From Holophaga sp. (lineage in GTDB: Bacteria > Acidobacteriota > Holophagae > Holophagales > Holophagaceae): DNA of 64,000 bases. The DNA lies in contig JADKBC010000001.1 of the NCBI GenBank assembly GCA_016715205.1, forward strand, positions 124,001 through 188,000. Reading direction: 5' to 3'. Positions 18,150-26,325 of the stretch are shown one piece after another. The position numbers and the translations under genes were made by a program. Numbering within the stretch: the first letter of the stretch is position 1; each line of letters begins with the position of its first letter. The notes beneath the pieces were generated by a model, which was not told where the DNA came from, did not search any database, and worked only from the letters and a program-made list of their open reading frames with translations.

Positions 18150-18785
18150 ATGATTGTCGCCTGCCCGACCTGCTCAGCCCGCTTCCAGTACGACGATGCG
18201 CGCTTTCAGGGTGTTCCCCGGAAGCGCTTTCGCTGCCCGAAGTGTGTTTCGGTGTTCGAAGTGGACAACCCTGCGCTCGTTCCAGACCCACCCACGGCCC
18301 CACTGAAACAGGAGGAGCCGGAGGAGGTGCGGCGGATTTTTGCACCGACAGCGGCACCGGAACCATCCTTTGGCGACGCCGACATCGCCCCCCGAGAAAC
18401 CACTGCCCACCGCGACCGTGATTCCATGCTGGCCGGTGCTGGGATTGCTGCACCCCTGCCCCAGGGTATGCGCTTCAGTCTTGCGTTCCTATCAGGCCCC
18501 CAGGCTTCCACGGTACGTGCCCTCAGCACAGCACAAACCGTGATCGGCCGGGAGGAAGGGGACATCATCACCAATGACCCCGAATGTTCCCGCCGCCATT
18601 GCCGCATCGACATCCACGCCGATGGTTCGGTCTGGCTGGTGGATCTGGGTTCCACCAACGGCACCTTTGTGGACGGCATCCAGATCTACGGCACCGTGCA
18701 ACTGGCGGATCGCCAGGAATTCGTCTGCGGGCGCAGCACCTTCATGCTGCTGGCCCGCGCCATTGATCCCCACGGGATGATTTAA
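18150..18785 (+). CDS. Zinc-ribbon and FHA-domain protein
   Basis: 211 aa. Residues 1-35 are an MJ0042-type zinc ribbon: 'MIVACPTCSARFQYDD' and 'FRCPKCVSVFEV' (two CxxC). A Pro/Glu-rich linker follows, and residues about 120-205 form a forkhead-associated domain with its phosphothreonine-binding signature: 'VIGREEGDI' (GR), 'ECSRRHCRI' (SRRH), 'LVDLGSTNGTFVDG'. FHA domains bind phosphothreonine peptides, so a Ser/Thr kinase partner is expected, but none lies in the window. No membrane segment is seen. The gene sits in a five-gene cluster with a TPR and an RDD membrane protein. Confidence 0.85.
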   Translation: MIVACPTCSARFQYDDARFQGVPRKRFRCPKCVSVFEVDNPALVPDPPTAPLKQEEPEEVRRIFAPTAAPEPSFGDADIAPRETTAHRDRDSMLAGAGIAAPLPQGMRFSLAFLSGPQASTVRALSTAQTVIGREEGDIITNDPECSRRHCRIDIHADGSVWLVDLGSTNGTFVDGIQIYGTVQLADRQEFVCGRSTFMLLARAIDPHGMI

Positions 18786-18788
18786 GCC

Positions 18789-20564
18789 ATGGCCACCACC
18801 CGCGACCCCTTCGAATCCTATCTGCTCAAAGCGGACAACCTTTTCCAGGCTGGGGATATCGTCCAAGCTGGTCAAATTTGGCAAGCCATTCTGAAAAAAT
18901 CCCCCAACCATTCGGACGCTCGAGCCGGCCTCTACAAGGTCAAGCTCTACTTCGACGCCCGCGCCACCCAGGATGGACTGATTCCCGGCCAGGAAGCCCT
19001 CCTAGCGCCCACGCCTGCACCTCCGGCCCAACCCGCCCCGGCTCCCGTGGTTTCTCGTGCTGACGATATTGAACGCCTGCTGCGGGATGGCTGCACTTTG
19101 TTTGATATGGGCCAGTCGGAAGATGCGCTCAAGAAGTGGGAACAGATCCTGGAATTGGAACCTGGTCATCAGCTCGCTACGGCCTATATCCAGGACGCTC
19201 GAAAAGACCTTGGATTCCTTGCCTCCCCTGAGCCCGCAGCACCTGCTCCCGCGGAGATGGACCCCGTACCAGAGCCCGTTGCCAAAGCGCCGATCTCCCA
19301 GAGAGACCTGCCTGAACGCATCGAAAACCTGCTGAGGGACGGCACCCAGCTCTACGACATGGGCATGGCCGAGGAGGCCTCCCAGAAATGGGAACAGGTT
19401 TTGGAACTGGCCCCGGGCCATGCGGACGCGCAAACCTATCTCGCCATGGCCAAGCGTGAGCGCGAGGCCGCGCCGGCCCCTGTGCCTGCAGCACCCGTGG
19501 CAGCCATCCGTCCCAAGGAGGATCCAGATGTCCGGCTCCGCAAGGCCGAATCTCTGCTGCATCAGGGACGCCTCGAGGAATCCGCCTTTCTCTTCCAGGA
19601 AATACTCAATCTGGCCCCGGAAAATTTTCGGGCCCGCCAGGGGCTTCGGCAGGCCAATGGTCTGATTGAAGCGCGACAGCATACCCATGCCGCGCCCTTA
19701 CCGGCCATGTATCCGCCCACGCCACCTGTGCCCTGGGCGGAAGCCGAAGGCCTTGCCGAGGCTCCAGCGCCCATGGCATTGGTGGCTGCCGAGGATGCCC
19801 CGGAAGCAGTCGAACCCCCCGCCACGCTGACGGCCCCACCCCCTGTGGCGCGCAAAGGGTTGGAAATTCCCAAACTGCTGCGCCAACTCGAAGCAGAGAT
19901 TCCTGCCTGGCTGAAAACGCCAGTGGCCATCGGTTCGTTGGTGGGCGGCATCATTCTGCTAAATCTTGCGTTTCTTTGGTTCCGCTCCCACCGCAAGGAT
20001 GTTCTGCTGACCAACGCGGTGGTGGATTTCCGCACTACCACTCAGGGCCAGCTTGCCCGCAGCATGGAGATTGCGGATCTCACCGACAACGCCACCACCC
20101 TTCGCCGGGAAGCCGAATCCCTCCTCGAATCTCAACCTTTGTTTGCCTATTACCGCGGGCAGGAACTCATTCGACTCAATCCCCTGGATGGACCTGCAGC
20201 CAAGTTGATGGGCCGGGCGGGCCAATTGATGGCCCAATCCCCTGGCTTCGGCAAAGGGTCCCTGAAGGAAGTGGAGAAGCTACTGGCCACCGGTGACTTG
20301 GATGGCGCCCGCAAGATGCTGCTCAATTTGTTGCAAGCCGAGCCTGAAAACCCAGATCTCAAGGCCCGGGCGGGCCGCGTCTTCCTGACGCTGACGGAAA
20401 TCTATGCGCTCAAAGAGCGGTGGGGTGATGCGGAAGATCAGCTCAAAGAAGGCCAGATGATGTTTCCCGCCGACAAAAGCTGGGCCGCGCGCCTGCAGCT
20501 CTTGGGTCGGATCAAGAATCTTCGGCCCGAGGAACGGAAGCCCTGGATTCCCCTCTTGGGATGA
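18789..20564 (+). CDS. TPR protein with a single membrane segment
   Basis: 591 aa, starting three bases after the FHA gene. The N-terminal half has at least four TPR-like units separated by Pro/Ala linkers ('LFDMGQSEDALKKWEQILEL', 'LYDMGMAEEASQKWEQVLEL', 'LHQGRLEESAFLFQEILNLA'). One hydrophobic helix lies near residues 378-396 ('VAIGSLVGGIILLNLAFLWF'), followed by more TPR-like helices to the end ('GDLDGARKMLLNLLQAEPEN'). The repeats would lie on both sides of the membrane. The neighbouring FHA protein could bind phosphorylated sites in the linkers. The last four bases overlap the next gene (ATGA). Exact function unknown. Confidence 0.75.
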   Translation: MATTRDPFESYLLKADNLFQAGDIVQAGQIWQAILKKSPNHSDARAGLYKVKLYFDARATQDGLIPGQEALLAPTPAPPAQPAPAPVVSRADDIERLLRDGCTLFDMGQSEDALKKWEQILELEPGHQLATAYIQDARKDLGFLASPEPAAPAPAEMDPVPEPVAKAPISQRDLPERIENLLRDGTQLYDMGMAEEASQKWEQVLELAPGHADAQTYLAMAKREREAAPAPVPAAPVAAIRPKEDPDVRLRKAESLLHQGRLEESAFLFQEILNLAPENFRARQGLRQANGLIEARQHTHAAPLPAMYPPTPPVPWAEAEGLAEAPAPMALVAAEDAPEAVEPPATLTAPPPVARKGLEIPKLLRQLEAEIPAWLKTPVAIGSLVGGIILLNLAFLWFRSHRKDVLLTNAVVDFRTTTQGQLARSMEIADLTDNATTLRREAESLLESQPLFAYYRGQELIRLNPLDGPAAKLMGRAGQLMAQSPGFGKGSLKEVEKLLATGDLDGARKMLLNLLQAEPENPDLKARAGRVFLTLTEIYALKERWGDAEDQLKEGQMMFPADKSWAARLQLLGRIKNLRPEERKPWIPLLG

Positions 20565-21274
20565 GCGTGGGCACGCGCGGTCACTGCCCCAGTTGTCGGC
20601 ATCGGCTCTCTCCCTTTGCGGTGGAGTGCCCGGTGTGCGGGCTTAGCCTCTCGCGACAATCCCTCCCCCGACCTCTCCTCTTCCAGGCCAGCGCCCTGCA
20701 GCATCCTTCGGTCCTAACCGAACCGCGCCTCCACGCCATTTCGACGCCAGCCCTGGGGCGAGTTAGCCCGGTTGCCGTAATGGAGCCTGCGCCTGTTTGG
20801 CCGGAGCAGCCCAGTCCCCAGCTGGCGGATATTCCCGAGCCCCTGCCAACGCCAGAATTACCCGAAACTTCCTTTTGGCCTCTGGTGCGTGTGGAATTCA
20901 CGGAAATGCTGCTGCTGGCTTCCCTCAATGGGCTCTTTGTGATCCTTGCCAGCCTGCTCTGCCGAGCGCCCGTGGGACGCACCTATGGCGAGCTTTGGCC
21001 CTTTCTGATTCCCGTTCATCTGTGTCTGTCCTGGGCCTTTGTGATGGTGCCGATGGCCCTGACCGGACAGTCCCCCATGATGGGCCCTCGCGGGCTGCTG
21101 CTGGATACCAGTCAACCGGAAAAGCGCTTGGCCTTTTCCATTTTCCACCTGGTTTCCGTGTGCCTGTTCCCAATTTCATTCCTGTGCATGGTACTGACAC
21201 CCGAACACCGCACCCTGGCGGAACTCCTCACAGGACAAGAAATCCTGGCTCGGCCTCTGTCCCGCCTAAGGTAA
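20561..21274 (+). CDS. Zinc-ribbon RDD-like membrane protein
   Basis: 237 aa. Residues 9-29 are a zinc ribbon ('CPSCRHRLSPFAVECPVCG'). After a Pro-rich linker come about four hydrophobic segments ('LLLASLNGLFVILASLLC', 'FLIPVHLCLSWAFVMVPM', 'FSIFHLVSVCLFPISFLCMV'), ending 'EHRTLAELLTGQEILARPL', which resembles the RDD-domain end (tLhD.laGt.vv). RDD proteins are poorly understood inner-membrane proteins, some linked to ion transport. Translation is coupled to the TPR gene by ATGA overlap. The domain call is moderate because the RDD arginines are not all evident. Confidence 0.65.
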   Translation: MSVGTRGHCPSCRHRLSPFAVECPVCGLSLSRQSLPRPLLFQASALQHPSVLTEPRLHAISTPALGRVSPVAVMEPAPVWPEQPSPQLADIPEPLPTPELPETSFWPLVRVEFTEMLLLASLNGLFVILASLLCRAPVGRTYGELWPFLIPVHLCLSWAFVMVPMALTGQSPMMGPRGLLLDTSQPEKRLAFSIFHLVSVCLFPISFLCMVLTPEHRTLAELLTGQEILARPLSRLR

Positions 21275-21312
21275 GTGGCCATGGCATTGGCCTTCACACG
21301 AATCAAACCACT

Positions 21313-21342
21313 TTGTTTTTAATATTCGATAGTGGTTATACA
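21313..21342 (+). promoter_or_regulatory. Candidate sigma-70-type promoter upstream of the cytochrome gene
   Basis: The gap 21275-21448 is distinctly AT-rich around 21310-21360, in contrast to its surroundings. TTGTTT (21313-21318) and TATACA (21337-21342) are separated by 18 bases and lie about 100 bases before the cytochrome start. This is the only convincing promoter-like patch ahead of the cytochrome, porin and molybdoenzyme genes. Motif evidence only. Confidence 0.3.
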
Positions 21343-21448
21343 ATTTTATTCAAATTTTCCCTTGCTTCTCGTTGGCGACCTACCCATCTTTAATGGCGGC
21401 CCCTAGGTGGCCCCTGCGCCCTTGGCGCTCACAGAAAGGAACCGAACA

Positions 21449-21769
21449 ATGCGAATGAGAACCTTCGCAGGCCTCGCCCTGCTCCTGGTCGCCCTGCCTG
21501 CCTTCGCCGAAACGAAGGGCAGTGACACCAAAGGCAAGTTCTACTTCAAGAAAAGCTGCAAGAGCTGCCATGTGGATGGCGGAACCGCCAAGGCCATCAC
21601 GCCCCTTTCCAAGACCCAGGGCCAGTGGAAGAAGTTCTTCGAGACCGGGAAACACAAGGGCGAAGCCCTCTCTCCCAAGCTCGGCACCCCTGAGCAGGTG
21701 CTGGATATCAAGACCTTCCTGGTGAACCACGCGTCGGATTCCCCCCAGCCCGAAACCTGCGGCGGCTGA
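21449..21769 (+). CDS. Periplasmic monoheme c-type cytochrome
   Basis: 106 aa from ATG 21449 (AAAGGA upstream). Signal peptide 'TFAGLALLLVALPAFA' is cleaved near residue 20. One heme-binding motif, C37-K-S-C40-H41, occurs in 'FYFKKSCKSCHVDGG'. No methionine follows the signal peptide, so the usual distal Met ligand is absent; histidines in 'GKHKGE' and 'VNHASD' are candidates. It is probably an electron carrier for the adjacent oxidoreductase. It lies 37 bases before the porin gene, likely in the same transcript. Confidence 0.82.
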   Translation: MRMRTFAGLALLLVALPAFAETKGSDTKGKFYFKKSCKSCHVDGGTAKAITPLSKTQGQWKKFFETGKHKGEALSPKLGTPEQVLDIKTFLVNHASDSPQPETCGG

Positions 21770-21806
21770 ACTGAATTCGAACTGAACCCTCACGAAAGGA
21801 GTTTCC

Positions 21807-23534
21807 ATGCGCTTGACGCACCTCGCCACCTGTCTGCTCATCGGTCTGCCCCTGGCCGCCCAGACCACTGCCCCCGAAGATTTCAAGAAACAACTCGATG
21901 ATCTAAAGAAACAGGTCGTCGCCCTCGAAGAAAAAGCCAAGGATCAGGAAAAGACCCTGACCAAGGTGGAAACCAAAGTCGCCCAGGACAACATCGCCTG
22001 GGGCGGCGATCTCCGCACCCGCTTTGATAGCCAGCAGTGGCACTTCGAGCCCTACCAGCAATTCCTGGGATTCGCTCCCCAGGCCATGCCTGGCCCCGGC
22101 GGCAGCACCCTTTACATGCCCAACCCCATGATGGCCCAAGTGTCCGGGCAGGACTGGTCCAACTCTGTCCAATGGTCCACCCGCCTACGTTTGCGCATGG
22201 GTATCACCATCAGCGAGCATGCCAAGATCTTCGGTCGCTTGACGATGTACAAAGTGCATGGCGGCGCGGATACGCCGATCTTCAATGGTTCCCCCAACAC
22301 CGTCACCAACTCCTTCAACAGTGGCAAGGTTCCCACCAACGATGTGCTGCACGTGGAACGCGCCAGTTTTGTCTACGACTGGCCAAGCCTCGGGGTTCTC
22401 TCCATTGGCCGCCAGAACACCTCCGATGGCCCGCCCTTTGAGGTGCGCGAAGGTGGCGAACGCCAGGCCACTCCCCAAGCCCTGGCCGTAAACGCCATGG
22501 TCGATGGCATCGGCTGGAAGTTCCATCTCGACAGCCTGGGCCTTCCCGAGCACACCCTGTTCGGCCTTTGCTATGGCGTGGGTTCCGAAAGTGGCTTTGG
22601 TGGTGGCGGTTCCGTCAAATCCAGCGCGGCCGTGGTTGGCTTCAACTTCTTCCCCGCCGCCAACGACGGCACCGCGCTGACTCAGATGCCAGCACCCACG
22701 ACCCAGGTGAATACCATCGGTCCCCTCAAGGACAGCACCGTGCTGGGCGCCATGTTCGATATGCCCTTGCTCTTCGAGGGCCTGGGCACCGTACATTCCG
22801 CTGCGTTCTATCTGGGCTTCAACCGCTTCGGCAACATGACCGATATCCCCTTCGGCCAGCTCTCCAACTTCCCTGTGGCCGCCGCGCCCGGCATGGGCGG
22901 CATGCCCAGCACCCAATACGTCACCGCCACCAACAACCTCGGTGACATGGATCAGTGGACCGCCACCTGGAAGCACAAGATTGGCGATTCGTTCACCTAC
23001 TTCGGCAGCTTCGGCTGCATCAAGAGCCATCCCAACGGCAAGACAAGCCAGTATGGCGCCTACTGGAACTTCCCCAGCCAGATGCCCGCCGGCTATCCCG
23101 CTGGCCCGAACGTGGAACTGACCGGGTTCGGCGGCCTGTTGGGTGATGCCAATGCCAGTCACACCGCCACCGCTTACTACCTGGGAGCCCGCTGGGATGT
23201 GCTGGAAAACCTGGGCCTGGGCCTGGAATTCAATCACGGTTCGCCCCGCTGGTTCACCTACAGCCCCGCCACCGGCGAGGCCACCGAAAAACTGGGGGCC
23301 CGTGGCAACGTGTGGGAAATCTACGCCCACTGGGCCTTTGCCAAGAATGTGGCGTTGCGTGTGGGCTATATCGATTACAAGTACACCCACGCCTTCAGCG
23401 GTTGGCATATCGCGCCTGCACCCATGGCCGGCACTTGGGAAGACGCCTACGACCTGACCAAGAACCCCATGCTGCAGTACGCGTCACCTTCCAGCGTGAA
23501 GAACACCTATGTATCCCTCGAAGTGAAGTTCTAG
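21807..23534 (+). CDS. DUF3373-like outer-membrane beta-barrel protein
   Basis: 575 aa. Signal peptide ends at 'GLPLAAQ' (about residue 19). A short coiled coil follows ('FKKQLDDLKKQVVALEEKA'), then a long beta-rich body opening 'WGGDLRTRFDSQQWHFEPY', the pattern of DUF3373 proteins, which are porin-like. Strand-like segments recur ('TTWKHKIGDSFTYFGSFG' style) and the protein ends 'KNTYVSLEVKF' with terminal Phe, as expected for BAM substrates. The coiled coil may trimerise or anchor it to the periplasm. Placed between a cytochrome and a molybdoenzyme, it may pass a substrate or electrons across the outer membrane. Family assignment is from memory of the pattern, not a search. Confidence 0.7.
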   Translation: MRLTHLATCLLIGLPLAAQTTAPEDFKKQLDDLKKQVVALEEKAKDQEKTLTKVETKVAQDNIAWGGDLRTRFDSQQWHFEPYQQFLGFAPQAMPGPGGSTLYMPNPMMAQVSGQDWSNSVQWSTRLRLRMGITISEHAKIFGRLTMYKVHGGADTPIFNGSPNTVTNSFNSGKVPTNDVLHVERASFVYDWPSLGVLSIGRQNTSDGPPFEVREGGERQATPQALAVNAMVDGIGWKFHLDSLGLPEHTLFGLCYGVGSESGFGGGGSVKSSAAVVGFNFFPAANDGTALTQMPAPTTQVNTIGPLKDSTVLGAMFDMPLLFEGLGTVHSAAFYLGFNRFGNMTDIPFGQLSNFPVAAAPGMGGMPSTQYVTATNNLGDMDQWTATWKHKIGDSFTYFGSFGCIKSHPNGKTSQYGAYWNFPSQMPAGYPAGPNVELTGFGGLLGDANASHTATAYYLGARWDVLENLGLGLEFNHGSPRWFTYSPATGEATEKLGARGNVWEIYAHWAFAKNVALRVGYIDYKYTHAFSGWHIAPAPMAGTWEDAYDLTKNPMLQYASPSSVKNTYVSLEVKF

Positions 23535-23542
23535 ACCACGAT

Positions 23543-23572
23543 TGGGCCGGGGGACAACTCCCGGCCCATTTC
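23543..23572 (+). terminator. Hairpin between porin and molybdoenzyme genes
   Basis: TGGGCCGGG (23543-23551) pairs perfectly with CCCGGCCCA (23560-23568), loop of eight, followed by TTTCGTTT. The T-run is interrupted, so partial termination is likely and would let the cytochrome and porin be made in excess over the enzyme subunits. Confidence 0.6.
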
Positions 23573-23589
23573 GTTTGGAAAGGAAGGCC

Positions 23590-25752
23590 ATGCAACGCCG
23601 CCTCTTCATGCAGATTCTGGGCGCAGGCACCCTGGTGGGTGTCAACTCGGCGTGCTCGAAATGGTTTGGCAAACGGAGTTCGGCGGTGCCCTATCGCTTG
23701 GGGATTCCCACCACCTGCGAGCTTTGCCCCAACAAGTGCTCGGTGCTGGCAGATGTCAAAGGCGACCGCATCCACAAGCTGAATCCCAACCCGGCGAACC
23801 CAAAATCCCGGGGCATGTTGTGCGCCCGCGGCAATGCGGCCATTCAGCAGGTCTACGATCCAGATCGCCTGAAGCAGCCCATGATCCGTGTGGGCGCGCG
23901 CGGCGAAGGCAAGTGGCGCACGGCCACCTGGGAAGAAGCCTGGGATTTCGCCGCTGGAAAACTCAAGGCCACGCGCGATAAATACGGCCCCGAAGGCACG
24001 CTCTGGTCCAGCACCGAGGGCTTTCAGGAAGTCTTCTTCAAGAATCTGGGCCTTGCCTTTGGCTCGCCCAATATCCAGCGACACCCGAGCCTTTGCCTAG
24101 CCTCGGTGAACCTCGCCTATTCCATGACCTTTGGCACCGTGCCCAGTTTCGATCTGCAGAAGGCCGACTACATCATCATGGCCGGCGCCAACCGGTTCGA
24201 ATCCATCATCACCCCCGACACCATGGATCTCATCGGCGGCACCATGAACCGCAAGGCGAAGCTGGTCTATCTGGACCCGCGCTTCACCGTCACCGCCGCC
24301 AAGGCCGACGACTGGTTCCCCATCCGTCCCGGCTCCGACATGGCCTTCATCCTGGCCATGATCCACGTGATCATCCGCGACGGAAAGCATGACAAGGCCT
24401 TCTTGGATGCCTTCACCCTGGGCTTCGACCAGCTCGTGGAGCACGTGAAACCCTACACGCCGGAATGGGCCGAAGGCGAAACGGAAATCCCCGCCGCCGA
24501 AATAACCCGCATCGCCCGAGAATTCGCCGATGCAGCCCCCCGAGCCGTGTTCTACGCCGGGCGCCGCTCCAGTTGGTACCAGAACGATTTCCAGATGCGG
24601 CGCGCCCAGGCCATTCTCAACGCCATTGTGGGCAACTGGGATCGGGAAGGCGGCATGGTACCCAACCGCAAGATCGCCAAGGGCGAATTCATGTTCCTGC
24701 CCTGGGACGACCCCAAGGCCTCCCGCGTGGATGAAGTGGAAAAGGATTTCCCCCTCACCAGTGCCAAGGATGGCGTGTACCTGCCCCTGCGTGAGCATGT
24801 GTTGAAGGGCCAGCCCTACCCCGTGAAGGCCTGGATGGTCTACAAGCAGGATCCCCTGCACTCGGTACCCGACCAGGGCAAAACGCTGAAGATGATGGAG
24901 CAAATGGATTTCATCGGCGTCATCGATATCGCCATGAGTGATACCGCGTGGTATGCGGATGTGATCTTTCCCGAAAGCCATTACCTGGAGCGCACCGATC
25001 CCATCGAAGTGATGCCCGGTATCTGGCCCGCCGCCGTCTACCGCCAGCAGGTGGTGAAACCCATCCACGACACCAAGCCTTGCTTAGAAATTGCGCAGGG
25101 CCTCGCGAAGCGGCTGGGGCTCAGCGACTACTTCGACTACACCATCGAGCAGTGGGTGGAGGCCGAAGCCAAAGAACTTCCCATTCCCAATGGCTTCGAG
25201 CATATGAAGAAGCATGGCGTGGTCGCCAGCGTGGATGCCAAGTACGGCACCACCCGCAACGAAGCTCACCGCTTCATCACTAAGAGCGGCAAGATCGAGA
25301 TTTTTTCGGAACGCCTAGCGGAAGCGGGGCACGACCCGCTACCTGTTTACACACCCCAACCCCAGCCCCCCAGCGGGAAGTTCCGCCTGGTGCTGGGTCG
25401 CAAGGCCACCATCACCCATGCAGGACTCACCCACCTGCCCTGGCTGAACGAGCAGGTGCCCACCAACGATCTTTGGCTGAATCCATTACCTGCCGGGCGA
25501 ATGGGCATTCGCACCGGCGACTGGCTCGAGGTTGCCAGCACCTCGGGCAAGGTGAAGATCCAGGCCCGGGTCACCGATGAAATCCGCCCCGACTGCGTCT
25601 TCATGCTGCACGGCTTCGGCAAGAAATCCCCTTGGCTCAAGCGCACTTTCAACAACGGCGCGGCCGATGCGGTCCTGCTGGAAACCGCCTGGGACAAGGT
25701 GAGTGGCAATGCCGCGATGCACGAAACCTTTGTCAGCATCGTGAAGGCCTGA
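23590..25752 (+). CDS. Molybdopterin oxidoreductase catalytic subunit (PsrA/PhsA-like)
   Basis: 720 aa from ATG 23590. The N-terminus 'MQRRLFMQILGAGTLVGVNSAC' (first 20 or so residues) carries a twin-arginine motif and a possible lipobox Cys22. The 4Fe-4S site is C43-x2-C46-x3-C50-x27-C78. Cys169 in 'RHPSLCLASVN' is the likely molybdenum ligand, as in polysulfide, thiosulfate or arsenate reductases. 'AGRRSSWYQNDFQMRRAQA' and 'GNWDREGGMVPN' are typical of the PsrA/PhsA branch. It should act in the periplasm, reducing or oxidising a sulfur- or metalloid-type substrate. The Fe-S and NrfD subunits follow at 10 and 8 base gaps. Substrate cannot be told from motifs. Confidence 0.88.
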   Translation: MQRRLFMQILGAGTLVGVNSACSKWFGKRSSAVPYRLGIPTTCELCPNKCSVLADVKGDRIHKLNPNPANPKSRGMLCARGNAAIQQVYDPDRLKQPMIRVGARGEGKWRTATWEEAWDFAAGKLKATRDKYGPEGTLWSSTEGFQEVFFKNLGLAFGSPNIQRHPSLCLASVNLAYSMTFGTVPSFDLQKADYIIMAGANRFESIITPDTMDLIGGTMNRKAKLVYLDPRFTVTAAKADDWFPIRPGSDMAFILAMIHVIIRDGKHDKAFLDAFTLGFDQLVEHVKPYTPEWAEGETEIPAAEITRIAREFADAAPRAVFYAGRRSSWYQNDFQMRRAQAILNAIVGNWDREGGMVPNRKIAKGEFMFLPWDDPKASRVDEVEKDFPLTSAKDGVYLPLREHVLKGQPYPVKAWMVYKQDPLHSVPDQGKTLKMMEQMDFIGVIDIAMSDTAWYADVIFPESHYLERTDPIEVMPGIWPAAVYRQQVVKPIHDTKPCLEIAQGLAKRLGLSDYFDYTIEQWVEAEAKELPIPNGFEHMKKHGVVASVDAKYGTTRNEAHRFITKSGKIEIFSERLAEAGHDPLPVYTPQPQPPSGKFRLVLGRKATITHAGLTHLPWLNEQVPTNDLWLNPLPAGRMGIRTGDWLEVASTSGKVKIQARVTDEIRPDCVFMLHGFGKKSPWLKRTFNNGAADAVLLETAWDKVSGNAAMHETFVSIVKA

Positions 25753-25762
25753 GGAGCGCACC

Positions 25763-26317
25763 ATGGCCAAGAAACCTACCAAACGCTACGCAATGGTGCT
25801 TGACTCCCGCAAATGCATCGACTGCAAAGCCTGTATCGTGGCCTGCAAGGCCGAGAACGACGTGCCACTGGGTGTGTTCCGCAATCGCATCAACGTGGAG
25901 AAGGCGGGCGACTATCCCAAGCTCCGCATGAGCTTCGACCCCGAGCAATGCCATCACTGCGAAAACCCCAGTTGTGTGCGGGTGTGCCCCACGGGTGCCA
26001 GCTATCAGCGGGAGGATGGCATCGTGCTGGTGAAGTACGACGATTGCATCGGCTGCAAGTACTGCATCATCGCCTGCCCCTATGATGCTCGGTACCACAA
26101 CCCCGAAACCCACACCGTGGGCAAATGCACGTTCTGCTCCCATCGGGTGGATCGGGGCGAATTGCCCGCTTGCGTAGAGACCTGCCCCAGCAAGGTGCGG
26201 GTCTTCGGTGACCTCAATGATCCCAAGAGTGAACTCCACCAGCTTCTGGCCTCACGCCGCCATCAGGTGATGAATCCCCAGACGGGCAACGGCCCTCAGC
26301 TTTACTACCTCCTGTAG
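25763..26317 (+). CDS. 4Fe-4S ferredoxin subunit (PsrB/NrfC-like)
   Basis: 184 aa with sixteen clustered cysteines in four groups: 'CIDCKACIVAC', 'CHHCENPSCVRVCP', 'CIGCKYCIIACP' and 'CTFCSHRVDRGELPACVETC'. This is the arrangement of PsrB, NrfC and DmsB subunits that carry four 4Fe-4S clusters between the catalytic and membrane subunits. There is no signal peptide, consistent with Tat export as a complex with the catalytic subunit. It is tightly packed between the two partners. Confidence 0.94.
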   Translation: MAKKPTKRYAMVLDSRKCIDCKACIVACKAENDVPLGVFRNRINVEKAGDYPKLRMSFDPEQCHHCENPSCVRVCPTGASYQREDGIVLVKYDDCIGCKYCIIACPYDARYHNPETHTVGKCTFCSHRVDRGELPACVETCPSKVRVFGDLNDPKSELHQLLASRRHQVMNPQTGNGPQLYYLL

Positions 26318-26325
26318 GAACTGAT

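Noticed and set aside
24185..24205. tRNA T-loop-like string GGTTCGAATC (also at about 38003)
   Set aside because: Both lie inside coding genes and no acceptor stem or anticodon arm can be folded around them.
24430..24450. GAGCACGTGAAAC, a partial parS match in the molybdoenzyme gene (similar half matches at 22348 and 52859)
   Set aside because: Only one half fits the palindrome; the three accepted sites match at all 14 core positions.
22185..25068. Long antisense open frames over the porin and molybdoenzyme genes (22185-23408 and 24097-25068)
   Set aside because: The plus-strand proteins carry clear motifs and the antisense products are His/Gly/Val-rich low-information translations.
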